DNA of 26,710 bases. Source: Phoenicibacter sp963592435 (GTDB taxonomy: Bacteria > Actinomycetota > Coriobacteriia > Coriobacteriales > Eggerthellaceae). Below are positions 8,731-15,690 of this stretch, in pieces. Within the stretch, counting starts at the first letter, position 1; every line of letters starts with the position of its first letter. The position numbers and the translations under genes were made by a program. The stretch is taken from assembly GCA_963592435.1 (NCBI GenBank), contig CAVAWT010000023.1, forward strand, positions 1 through 26,710. Direction: 5' to 3'. The notes beneath the pieces were generated by a model. That model did no database searches and had not been told where the DNA came from. It was given only the letters and a program-made list of their open reading frames with translations.

Positions 8731-10149
8731 CTAAATTTTTAATCCCTGACTTTTTGCTTGTGCTGGCTTCTCTTTGCCAGAATTAAGCTCAGCGGCTTTT
8801 TGTGTCGCATACGACCTTAATTCGTTAGGTGGCTTGATTCTAAACTTACTTTTTTTAGATTCATTATTCTTGATACTTTTTTCAAAAATTTCTTTTGCTT
8901 CTTCAGAAGTAAAATTTGGTTTTTTATTTTCCAAACATTCATAAGAACTTGACGGCGCGAAATCATCTTCAACTTGTTGTTCTTTTGAATATTCTTTATC
9001 AGCCGTTTTAATATCTTTAAAATTTAAAACAGGCTTTGCAAATTCTGCATCCACATGTTGAGGAGCATGCAAATCATCACTTAACCCTTGCGCGTCAATA
9101 AAATCCTGCGTTTTTACATCCGTTAAATTATCAAGATGATAATATACTTGTAGATATTCTTTTAAATCTTGACTAACTATATTATCTTTAAAATTTTCAT
9201 CATAGAAAATAACTTCACCTCTAGCTAAAGCGTCAACATCTAAACGCTCACACCCCAACTCACCATCTTCTTCATATCCAGCTTTTGCAGCTTCAGATTC
9301 ATAACCAATAACTGTCAATCCATTTTCAAATGCGTATGTATCCTCAACAATATCATAGATATCCCATTCACGCGCTTTCGCCATATTCTCAAGAATTTTC
9401 TTAGCAAGTTCTCGATTGTTTATTTTTGCAAGTTCGTCTATCTTGCCATTTGCCTCAAGGCTTTCAAAAAGATGCGCGTTTTTCCCCTCATCGTAAAAAT
9501 CCCAAACAGCTTGAAGAACTTGTTGCGCTCTTTTTGTATCTATTGCTTTACTTAATCTTGTAATTTCAAAAGTCTTACAATTGTCTAACTCATATTGTGC
9601 TGTTAGCATTACAGGAGCAATTGTTTGTGTGTATACACAAGTTCTAAAATCTCGATTCAGGACACTTTTAGGAAAATAATTCATATCTTCAAGTTCAACC
9701 GCCAAACTTGCATTTTTATGACCAACAACCCTATCAGCCGCTAAATCTACAAACATCATTTCGTTAAAATTGCCAATTTGCAAAGGTTTGTAAGAAATGT
9801 TAAAAATTTGCGAAATAACCTCCATCTTCAAATCAAAATTAACTCTTCCATCAAGTTTATAATTTGAAAATGCAAAATCATCCCACGGCTTCAAATTATG
9901 TTCAATTGCTTTATTGTAAAATTCTAAAGCAGTAACTCCATTTTTTCTATTTCTATCACAACCAATCAGATGTGAAAAGTTTTCATCCTTAAAACATATT
10001 GTTTCACATTCGATTTTATTCTTTTTTTCTTCATAAAATAAAACAACAGCTTTATTGCTTAATTTTTCACGCCACATTTCAGCAGCTTTATAAATTTTCT
10101 CTAAGTCTTGATTTGTAATTAAAGATTCTTTTTCAACTTGATTAGGCAT
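8731..10149 (-). CDS. Hypothetical tagged protein, 472 aa
   Basis: I do not recognise a named family. The protein starts MPNQVEKESLITNQDLEKIY, appears soluble and is acidic overall. Residues about 330-375 form a cassette with VLNFKDIKT that is also present in the 484-residue protein. The end is the shared tail IKPPNELRSYATQKAAELN. The ATG at 10149 has GGTGG five bases upstream and AAGG further up. A GTG at 10158 is possible but sits too close to that AAGG. The gene begins directly after the terminal stem of the structured RNA candidate at 10165-10400, which seems to separate it from the ribosome binding site at 10428-10435. The original 5' end may therefore have been disrupted. It probably belongs to one operon with the 484- and 2417-residue genes. 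Confidence 0.85.
   Translation of the reverse strand: MPNQVEKESLITNQDLEKIYKAAEMWREKLSNKAVVLFYEEKKNKIECETICFKDENFSHLIGCDRNRKNGVTALEFYNKAIEHNLKPWDDFAFSNYKLDGRVNFDLKMEVISQIFNISYKPLQIGNFNEMMFVDLAADRVVGHKNASLAVELEDMNYFPKSVLNRDFRTCVYTQTIAPVMLTAQYELDNCKTFEITRLSKAIDTKRAQQVLQAVWDFYDEGKNAHLFESLEANGKIDELAKINNRELAKKILENMAKAREWDIYDIVEDTYAFENGLTVIGYESEAAKAGYEEDGELGCERLDVDALARGEVIFYDENFKDNIVSQDLKEYLQVYYHLDNLTDVKTQDFIDAQGLSDDLHAPQHVDAEFAKPVLNFKDIKTADKEYSKEQQVEDDFAPSSSYECLENKKPNFTSEEAKEIFEKSIKNNESKKSKFRIKPPNELRSYATQKAAELNSGKEKPAQAKSQGLKI
8741..8835. repeat. Copy 3 of tail-encoding direct repeat
   Basis: These 95 bases are identical to 1421-1515, in the same orientation, 7320 bases apart. The pair flanks nearly the whole 2417-residue gene, so recombination between them would delete it. 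Confidence 0.95.
9005..9109. repeat. Internal coding repeat shared by two tagged genes
   Basis: These 105 bases are identical to 11306-11410 in the same reading frame. They encode the QDFIDAQGLSDDLHAPQHV to VLNFKDIKT cassette. Divergence begins sharply on both sides, as expected from gene conversion or module shuffling. Confidence 0.9.
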
Positions 10150-10164
10150 AGAAACCACCAGCCT

Positions 10165-10400
10165 TAAAATTCAGAGAGGATGTTACTACAGCCGTAGCGT
10201 AGCCACAACATCCTCTCTCGGGCGATTTGGGTCTGCCCCAGTCCGTTGGCTTTACCCATGACGGCGGTCTAACGCACCATGAAGTTACCTTCTTTTCTCG
10301 CCTTGCGTTTTCTAGGCTCAAGCTGCGTTTCGGAGAGTTTCCTTGCTCCTTACGGTAATCGCAGCGACCGTCAGATTGATAACGTGTCGCCCACACGCTT
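10165..10400 (-). ncRNA. Structured RNA candidate resembling HEARO / IscB omega RNA, without an IscB gene
   Basis: This block is much richer in G+C than its surroundings and is full of short stems. On the minus strand from its 5' end there is a hairpin CGTGT/ACACG (10397-10383). Next are GCTGCG/CGCAGC (10365-10360 with 10327-10322) and a pseudoknot-type pairing ACGGT/ACCGT across that stem. A GAAG-GTAA-CTTC tetraloop hairpin, a GGG/CCC hairpin and a 12-base-pair terminal stem AGAGAGGATGTT/AACATCCTCTCT follow. The layout recalls HEARO RNAs, the guide RNAs of IscB transposon nucleases, which have a closing stem directly before a gene. The gene downstream is not IscB: it has no PLMP, RuvC or HNH motif. 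The match is from memory of HEARO layout, not from a search. A group I or II intron fragment is an alternative. A 92-codon frame across it looks incidental. Confidence 0.55.
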
Positions 10401-10450
10401 TCTTTAATTATACTACTCATATAAAAATCACTCCTCTAAAATTTGTTTTA

Positions 10451-10467
10451 TAAGGTGGAAGTCCTTA
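10451..10467 (-). promoter_or_regulatory. 5'UTR hairpin with CUUCCA loop, before the structured RNA and 472-aa gene
   Basis: In the minus-strand RNA, UAAGG pairs with CCUUA around the loop ACUUCCA. The hairpin is nearly identical to 8700-8716 and is followed by AGAGGAGTGA (10436-10428). This ribosome binding site now serves only a start codon at 10420 whose frame runs through the structured RNA. Confidence 0.5.
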
Positions 10468-10509
10468 ATAAATTAATAATTAATTAAAAAATATGTTTTC
10501 TTATAATTG

Positions 10510-11964
10510 TTATCTACTTAAACTATTATTAGACTTCTTTTTTTCTTGATATTGCTTTTGCTGATCCTGACTTTGTTGTTTATTTCTTGCATTAATTTCG
10601 GCTGACATTCTTTTAGCATATTCTTGCATCTCCTTAGGAGATTTAACATTATTATGCCCAGTTGATGATTCTAACCACTGATCAGTTCTTTTATAATTCT
10701 TTTGTCTATTTATATTCTTATTTTTTTGATTATTTTTATTCTTATTAGCACTTTTATTTTCCAAACTCTTATCAGCTTGACCCTGCGAAACATCAAATGG
10801 AATTTCTTCTCCATCACTCAAAATTTCAAATTCTCTTGAAGTTGCATTTTGATTGATATCATCAATATATTGTTCATCAATCAAATTTTGTAAAATTTCT
10901 TTGTCATAAAAAACATTTTCTCCTTTAATTTCATTAGGTCGCATTTGTGCAAGGTAACAAGCCAAAATTGCACTTTTATCATTTTCTTGAATTGCCTGAA
11001 TATACCTATCATCAATTTTTAAATTTGGATTATTTTTGTCATTCATCCACACTCTAACAGCACTATTAATATGCTCAACATCAACGAGATTTTCATCAAT
11101 CATCTTATGCACAACATTTTCTAACAAAACAGATTTATCACCAATCCGAACAACAGAACATTCCATATTCTTATCAACATCACCAAATAAATCATGTTCT
11201 TTTTGAACATAATCAATTAACTCTTTTGTAGGCAATTCCTTCTCACTAACTAAACATTTAATGCTTTCATCAGCAGACTTTGCCCAAAGTTTAGCATCAT
11301 CAACTGTTTTAATATCTTTAAAATTTAAAACAGGCTTTGCAAATTCTGCATCCACATGTTGAGGAGCATGCAAATCATCACTTAACCCTTGCGCGTCAAT
11401 AAAATCCTGCATCTTCACATCTGCTAAATTATCTAATACTTGTTCTTGTTGTTTTTTTTCATAAATTTTATTTATGTCATTTACCATACCCTCTATACTT
11501 ATAAGTTCTGAACCATGAGTCATTGTGCTTATAATATCTAATTCAGCAAATTTGTTACCAATTTCATCAACACTACATCTAAAGCAAAGACTGCTTGAAT
11601 AATCATTATATATGGGGGATGTAGAAGTAGGTTCATTTACTGCAACTACCAAAGCATCATCATTGCAAAATATAGTATGATGAACTTTTTCCTTCAATGA
11701 TAAATAAAAACTCGATACATCACCAGACCACTCCCAAGATTCACCTTTTTCTAATCTATCACCAAATACAACATTTTGAAATGTTGAGTTTTCCATGTAA
11801 ATAGGTTCTTCACCAGATTTTTTACATAAATAATCTAAACAAGCGGATTTTAACTGTTCAATATCATAAATACGTTTTTCTACTCCAAATTCTTCAAATA
11901 AATAATCTTCATGAGCGGACCTTGCCTGTTCAACAACATCATTAATACGATTTTCTATTTTCAT
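10510..11964 (-). CDS. Hypothetical tagged protein, 484 aa
   Basis: I chose the ATG at 11964 because AGAGGAAAT lies just upstream. A longer reading to a TTG at 12042 has no ribosome binding site. No named family is recognised. The protein begins MKIENRINDVVEQARSAHED and looks soluble. In its middle it carries the NLADVKMQDFIDAQGLSDDL to VLNFKDIKT cassette that is shared with the 472-residue protein. The C-terminal third is rich in asparagine, lysine and glutamine and contains a divergent tail, VKSPKEMQEYAKRMSAEIN, followed by a long basic glutamine/lysine end. The divergence of the tail suggests an old member of the tagged set. It is the first gene of the minus-strand tagged block. Confidence 0.85.
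   Translation of the reverse strand: MKIENRINDVVEQARSAHEDYLFEEFGVEKRIYDIEQLKSACLDYLCKKSGEEPIYMENSTFQNVVFGDRLEKGESWEWSGDVSSFYLSLKEKVHHTIFCNDDALVVAVNEPTSTSPIYNDYSSSLCFRCSVDEIGNKFAELDIISTMTHGSELISIEGMVNDINKIYEKKQQEQVLDNLADVKMQDFIDAQGLSDDLHAPQHVDAEFAKPVLNFKDIKTVDDAKLWAKSADESIKCLVSEKELPTKELIDYVQKEHDLFGDVDKNMECSVVRIGDKSVLLENVVHKMIDENLVDVEHINSAVRVWMNDKNNPNLKIDDRYIQAIQENDKSAILACYLAQMRPNEIKGENVFYDKEILQNLIDEQYIDDINQNATSREFEILSDGEEIPFDVSQGQADKSLENKSANKNKNNQKNKNINRQKNYKRTDQWLESSTGHNNVKSPKEMQEYAKRMSAEINARNKQQSQDQQKQYQEKKKSNNSLSR
11306..11410. repeat. Second copy of the internal coding repeat
   Basis: Identical over 105 bases to 9005-9109, in the same orientation and frame. It lies inside the 484-residue gene. 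Confidence 0.9.
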
Positions 11965-12052
11965 AAGATTTCCTCTTTCATCTAAATTGTGCTCTTTAAG
12001 ATATTCTTTTACATTTAATTTTAATAAACAAATTATTTTCAAAATTTATTTA

Positions 12053-12081
12053 TTGAAAATATGCAAATTATATGATATAAT
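12053..12081 (+). promoter_or_regulatory. Plus-strand promoter pointing into the surface-protein cassette
   Basis: TTGAAA (12053-12058), a 17-base spacer and TATAAT (12076-12081) form a good promoter. The flanks TATGATATAATATATA and GATATTA match the promoter at 747-775. No plus-strand gene follows, so transcription would be antisense to the 581-residue gene. The same AT-rich stretch has a TATAAT on the minus strand (12072-12067), without a good -35, which may serve the 484-residue gene. Confidence 0.45.
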
Positions 12082-12114
12082 ATATATGATATTATAATTA
12101 ATATCTATTAATTA

Positions 12115-13860
12115 TTAATTTATCCATTTTGGTTCAACAACACTTTTACAATTCTGTGAAAAAAATTCATGATAAGTTACTGAGCTAACATTCCACTTTG
12201 AACAGTCAACCGCCAAACTTCTACATTCACCAAACATACTACCCATATCAGTTATATTAGAAGTATTCCAATTTTTTAAATTTAACATTTTAAGAGAATT
12301 ACATTTATAAAACATAAAAGATGTCTCTTTTAAGTTATATGTATTCCAACCAGAAACATCTAGCTCAACAAGACTCAAACAACCAAAAAACATAGAGTTC
12401 ATTTTCTGCACATTATAGATGTTCCAACCAGATAAATCTAGCATTTTAAGATTTTCACATCTACTAAACATGCTGAACATGCTAGTGACCTTTGATGTGT
12501 TCCAATCAGACAAACCTCTTATAGTGCTAAGTTCAGTGCAATCCATAAACATATAACACATATTAGATACATTAGACATGTCAAACCCAGATAAATCTAA
12601 ATCTTTGATGCTTGAACAATTTAAAAACATTGAACTCACATCCCTTACTTTCAATATAGTCCACTTACTTAAATTAAGTTCTTTAAGCTCATTACAACCC
12701 TCAAACATGTGTGACATATATGTAACATTTTTTGTATTGAAGTTTGACACATCTAGCTTAATCAAAGACTTACACCAAGAAAACATACTTCCCATACTAT
12801 CAACATTAGAAGTATTCCACCTCGACAAGCCTTCAATATAAGCAAGAGAATAGCAACTCTTGAACATGTATGACATATTATTTACTTTAGATGTATCAAT
12901 ACTTGAAAGATCTAAATTTTTAAGAGTTTGGCACTCTCGAAACATATTCGACATATCAACCACATCAGATGTATCTAATTTTGAAATTTCGTTTATATTT
13001 TCTAAATTAACAAAATTTGCAAAAAGAGCATTGGTCGAACAAAGCTTAATTGAATCCACAAAATTAACTACACTTACTTTAGACCTATCAAAATCCTCAT
13101 AATAAATAGTAGAGTCTTTTGCATCTATCTCAATTACTCGCGATACTTTTTTGCCATCAAAAACTGAGTTTTCATTCGGTTTATAATCACGATAATAAAA
13201 ATTTAAACTTTTATCTTCATCACAAAACACTGCAAAAATATATTTCTCTTGCGCTTTATTATCTTCATCGTCTGAACTCTCTGATAATTTTTTTACTCCA
13301 TACCAAGCAATCCCCTCAGATATCCACCCAACAGATATAAGATTATCATCTTCTTTGGCTGAAGTAGTAAAATTATGCGTTCCAGTCTCCGCATAAGGAT
13401 TATACTGACGATACACTGGCACTCCTTCATCTATTGTTGATGAATACCAGCCAATTCCCTCGTCCGTCCAACCAGCTTTAACGCACGCGTCACGCTCCTC
13501 TTTGCTTGTTGTATAGTGATGATCTCCACTCTCAACATATTTGTTATAAAGACGATAGACTGGCGTGTTGCTCGTCTGTGGCGCAGTCCAGCCAATGCCC
13601 TCGTAGTTCCAACCCTTGCTAACGAGGTTGTCTTTTTCACTTAGGCTGGCAGTGTAGAAATGCTCGCCAGTGTATGGATTATAAAGCCTAAGCATTGCCG
13701 TGCATTGCTCAGTTGTTTTCGCACTAGCATCAAGCGTTGCATCATCTGCAAACGCTTCTTGCGCACCGCCTGCGCCAAACACCGCTCCTGCCATGAGCGC
13801 AAGCGCACAAGCACCAGCAACGACGATAAAATTAATAAAATTGTATTTAATAGACTTCAT
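12115..13860 (-). CDS. Secreted BspA-like protein with N-terminal DUF5648 repeats, 581 aa
   Basis: The protein has a signal peptide with hydrophobic core FIVVAGACALALMAGAVFGA and a likely cut after AFADD or AQEAFA near residue 38. Residues about 55-190 are three DUF5648 repeats of the form YRLYNxYxxxHxYTxxxxE...GWxxEGIGW. Residues about 270-560 are BspA-type leucine-rich repeats (DUF285 family, WNTSNVxxMxxMFxxCxxLxxLDLS). Such repeats form a curved adhesive scaffold in surface proteins. No LPxTG or membrane anchor is present, so attachment may depend on the DUF5648 module. The gene starts nine bases after the protease stop and is the last of the surface operon. The signal peptide and DUF5648 part is richer in G+C than the LRR part and is nearly identical, inverted, to 26425-26710. 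A fusion of two origins is therefore likely. Confidence 0.9.
   Translation of the reverse strand: MKSIKYNFINFIVVAGACALALMAGAVFGAGGAQEAFADDATLDASAKTTEQCTAMLRLYNPYTGEHFYTASLSEKDNLVSKGWNYEGIGWTAPQTSNTPVYRLYNKYVESGDHHYTTSKEERDACVKAGWTDEGIGWYSSTIDEGVPVYRQYNPYAETGTHNFTTSAKEDDNLISVGWISEGIAWYGVKKLSESSDDEDNKAQEKYIFAVFCDEDKSLNFYYRDYKPNENSVFDGKKVSRVIEIDAKDSTIYYEDFDRSKVSVVNFVDSIKLCSTNALFANFVNLENINEISKLDTSDVVDMSNMFRECQTLKNLDLSSIDTSKVNNMSYMFKSCYSLAYIEGLSRWNTSNVDSMGSMFSWCKSLIKLDVSNFNTKNVTYMSHMFEGCNELKELNLSKWTILKVRDVSSMFLNCSSIKDLDLSGFDMSNVSNMCYMFMDCTELSTIRGLSDWNTSKVTSMFSMFSRCENLKMLDLSGWNIYNVQKMNSMFFGCLSLVELDVSGWNTYNLKETSFMFYKCNSLKMLNLKNWNTSNITDMGSMFGECRSLAVDCSKWNVSSVTYHEFFSQNCKSVVEPKWIN
13297..13567. repeat. 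DUF5648-encoding direct repeat, copy 1
   Basis: About 270 bases that match 15702-15972 at roughly 95% by eye, in the same orientation. They encode two and a half DUF5648 units of the 581-residue protein. Confidence 0.85.
13536..13821. repeat. Inverted repeat, left arm (signal peptide and DUF5648 module)
   Basis: The reverse complement matches 26425-26710 over 286 bases. Differences are mostly confined to a short stretch after the signal-peptide core. The match covers the signal peptide end, the linker DDATLDASAKTTEQC and the first DUF5648 unit. The right arm is cut by the window edge, so the true repeat may be longer. Confidence 0.9.
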
Positions 13861-13869
13861 TCAATTAAA

Positions 13870-15612
13870 CTACTTAGTTCCATACCAAGCAATTCCCTCA
13901 GCTTTCCAACCTGCTTTAACTAACTTATCATTTTCAGATTTGCTCGTTGTATAATTATGAGTTCCAGTTTTGGCGTATTTGTTATATTGTTGATATACAG
14001 GCACTTTCTTGTTGTCATCTGAATACCAACCGATGCCCTCATACTTCCAACCTGCTTTAACTAACTTATTCTTTTCATTGCCAGACGTTGTATAATAATG
14101 ATCCCCACCATTTACATAAGGGTTATAAAGTCTATACACTGGTGTTTTACTGGACTTTGGAGCATACCAACCAACACCTTCATACTTCCAACCAGCAGTT
14201 ATAAGACTATATTTTTCATTTATATCTTTAGTGTAAAAATGTTCACCAGTATGCTGGTTATACATTCTATACATTGAATTTACCGATTTTTTAAGGCTTT
14301 TAGCCTTATTAACGGCATTATAAGCATTAACCTGCCCATATCCATATTCCTTATTTTTGCCTGAACTTCCCAAATGTGTCGCCGTTGATGTCAAACAATT
14401 CTTCAACTCTGCTGGTGTCAAATCGCTATTCATAGCCAAACACAAAGCAGCAACTCCCGAAACAAAAGGGGTAGAAAATGAAGTTCCATTTACACTAAAA
14501 TACTTATTGTTCAATCCTGTTGTTCCAACAGCAACACCTGGAGCAACAACATCTAAAAAATTACCACCATTAGAAAATGAAGCTCTTTTATGATTATAAT
14601 CTACCGCACCAACTGCTAATGCATTACTATATGCAGCAGGATATACATTTTTATCCATAGAAGCTTCATTTCCTGAACCACAAACAACCAATATTCCAGA
14701 ATTATAAGCTCTATTAATTGCATCTCCTAAGCTTTTGATGGTGTTATATCCCCCTACACTTGCATTAATAATTCTTACACCATATTTTGAATTGTTGTCA
14801 ATCATCCAATTAACAGCCTTCACAAAATCAGACGCATAACCGCCTGTTCCAGAGTTATGAAATTGTAAAGAAAATAGCTTTGCATTATAACTAACACCAG
14901 ATGTTCCGATTCCATTATTTGTTTGTGAAGATATCACACCAGCAACATTTGTTCCATGCCCTACTACATCAGTTAAAGCATTGCCGCCAACGAAAGACTT
15001 TCCACCAATCACATTATTTTTCAAATCTGGATGCGACACATCAATACCACTATCAAGAACAGCAACAGTAACATTTCTATTGCACTTAGACAAATCCCAA
15101 GCATCTTGAACACGAGAAATAGAATCGCTTAATTGCCATTGATAAACCTGATAAGGATCGTTAATATAAGTTCTCAACAATGATGCATCATCTGTTGACT
15201 CTGATAGCTCTGTGCAATCTTCATCAGGAATTGTCAAAAGATAATTCGGTTCTACATATTCAACATTAGAATTATTTTGCAATTCACTAATTGCTTCAGC
15301 AACCGACTGCCCTTCCTGCAAATTAAGTTTTACAGTATTATCAGCAATTTTATTTTCATCATCGCTTAATAACGAACAAGCTTCAGAATCAGTAGAATCT
15401 TTAAATTTAACAATAACGCTTGATTCATCATAAGTTCCTTCTTGCAAAGAAATATCATAATTTTGTTGCATATCCTGTTCATTTATATTTTCTTCTTCAG
15501 CAAACACTGAAGTTTTATTAAACACACTAAAAGAAAAAATCAAAGATAATGTCAAAACAATTTTAAAAATTTTTGAAATTAATTTTGAATTTTCACATTT
15601 TAAAGAACTCAT
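13870..15612 (-). CDS. Secreted subtilisin-family serine protease with C-terminal DUF5648 repeats, 580 aa
   Basis: This is an S8 peptidase with all catalytic residues visible: Asp187 in AVLDSGIDVSHPDL, His219 in VVGHGTNVAGV, oxyanion Asn315 in CGSGNEAS and Ser378 in NGTSFSTPFVSG. A signal peptide covers residues 1 to about 38 (IVLTLSLIFSFSVF, FAEEE). An inhibitor-I9-like prodomain lies at about 63-125 and ends in VEYVEPNYLL. The catalytic domain runs to about 440. Three DUF5648 units follow at 447-580 (YRMYNQHTGEHFYT, GWYAPKSSKTPVYR, ending AEGIAWYGTK). The repeats may hold the protease at the cell surface, where it could process the adhesins in its operon; this is inferred from context. The gene starts 78 bases after the 960-residue gene, beyond a terminator-like hairpin, so its expression may be attenuated. 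Confidence 0.95.
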   Translation of the reverse strand: MSSLKCENSKLISKIFKIVLTLSLIFSFSVFNKTSVFAEEENINEQDMQQNYDISLQEGTYDESSVIVKFKDSTDSEACSLLSDDENKIADNTVKLNLQEGQSVAEAISELQNNSNVEYVEPNYLLTIPDEDCTELSESTDDASLLRTYINDPYQVYQWQLSDSISRVQDAWDLSKCNRNVTVAVLDSGIDVSHPDLKNNVIGGKSFVGGNALTDVVGHGTNVAGVISSQTNNGIGTSGVSYNAKLFSLQFHNSGTGGYASDFVKAVNWMIDNNSKYGVRIINASVGGYNTIKSLGDAINRAYNSGILVVCGSGNEASMDKNVYPAAYSNALAVGAVDYNHKRASFSNGGNFLDVVAPGVAVGTTGLNNKYFSVNGTSFSTPFVSGVAALCLAMNSDLTPAELKNCLTSTATHLGSSGKNKEYGYGQVNAYNAVNKAKSLKKSVNSMYRMYNQHTGEHFYTKDINEKYSLITAGWKYEGVGWYAPKSSKTPVYRLYNPYVNGGDHYYTTSGNEKNKLVKAGWKYEGIGWYSDDNKKVPVYQQYNKYAKTGTHNYTTSKSENDKLVKAGWKAEGIAWYGTK

Positions 15613-15629
15613 TTTACAAACCCTTTCTT

Positions 15630-15673
15630 AAAAAAATCACACTTGCCAGTGTGAAAAAATCCACTGACAAGTG
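15630..15673 (-). terminator. Intrinsic terminator with competing alternative hairpin, before the protease gene
   Basis: On the minus strand, TCACACT-GGCA-AGTGTGA (15654-15637) is followed directly by seven T (15636-15630), a textbook terminator. Just upstream, CACTTGTCAGTG (15673-15662) can instead pair with CACTGGCAAGTG (15651-15640), with 11 of 12 Watson-Crick pairs and one G-U. That pairing uses up the terminator stem. The two structures exclude each other, as in an attenuator. It sits between the 960-residue and protease genes. Confidence 0.7.
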
Positions 15674-15690
15674 CAATTAAATCTTTAAAT

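Noticed and set aside
8731..10149. 472-residue gene as an IscB nuclease behind the omega-like RNA
   Set aside because: No PLMP start, RuvC or HNH motifs are visible, and it ends in the mobile-element tail.
10142..10420. 92-codon frame with a good ribosome binding site over the structured RNA
   Set aside because: Its sequence is dictated by stems of the RNA candidate, has an odd composition (many Trp, Pro, Arg) and resembles no protein. Treated as incidental translation.
11965..12042. Longer start (TTG at 12042) for the 484-residue protein
   Set aside because: No ribosome binding site before the TTG, whereas AGAGGAAAT stands before the ATG at 11964.
12115..13860. Regular repeated spacing in the leucine-rich genes as a DNA-level repeat or CRISPR
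   Set aside because: The period comes from BspA-type protein repeats. DNA identity between units is low.
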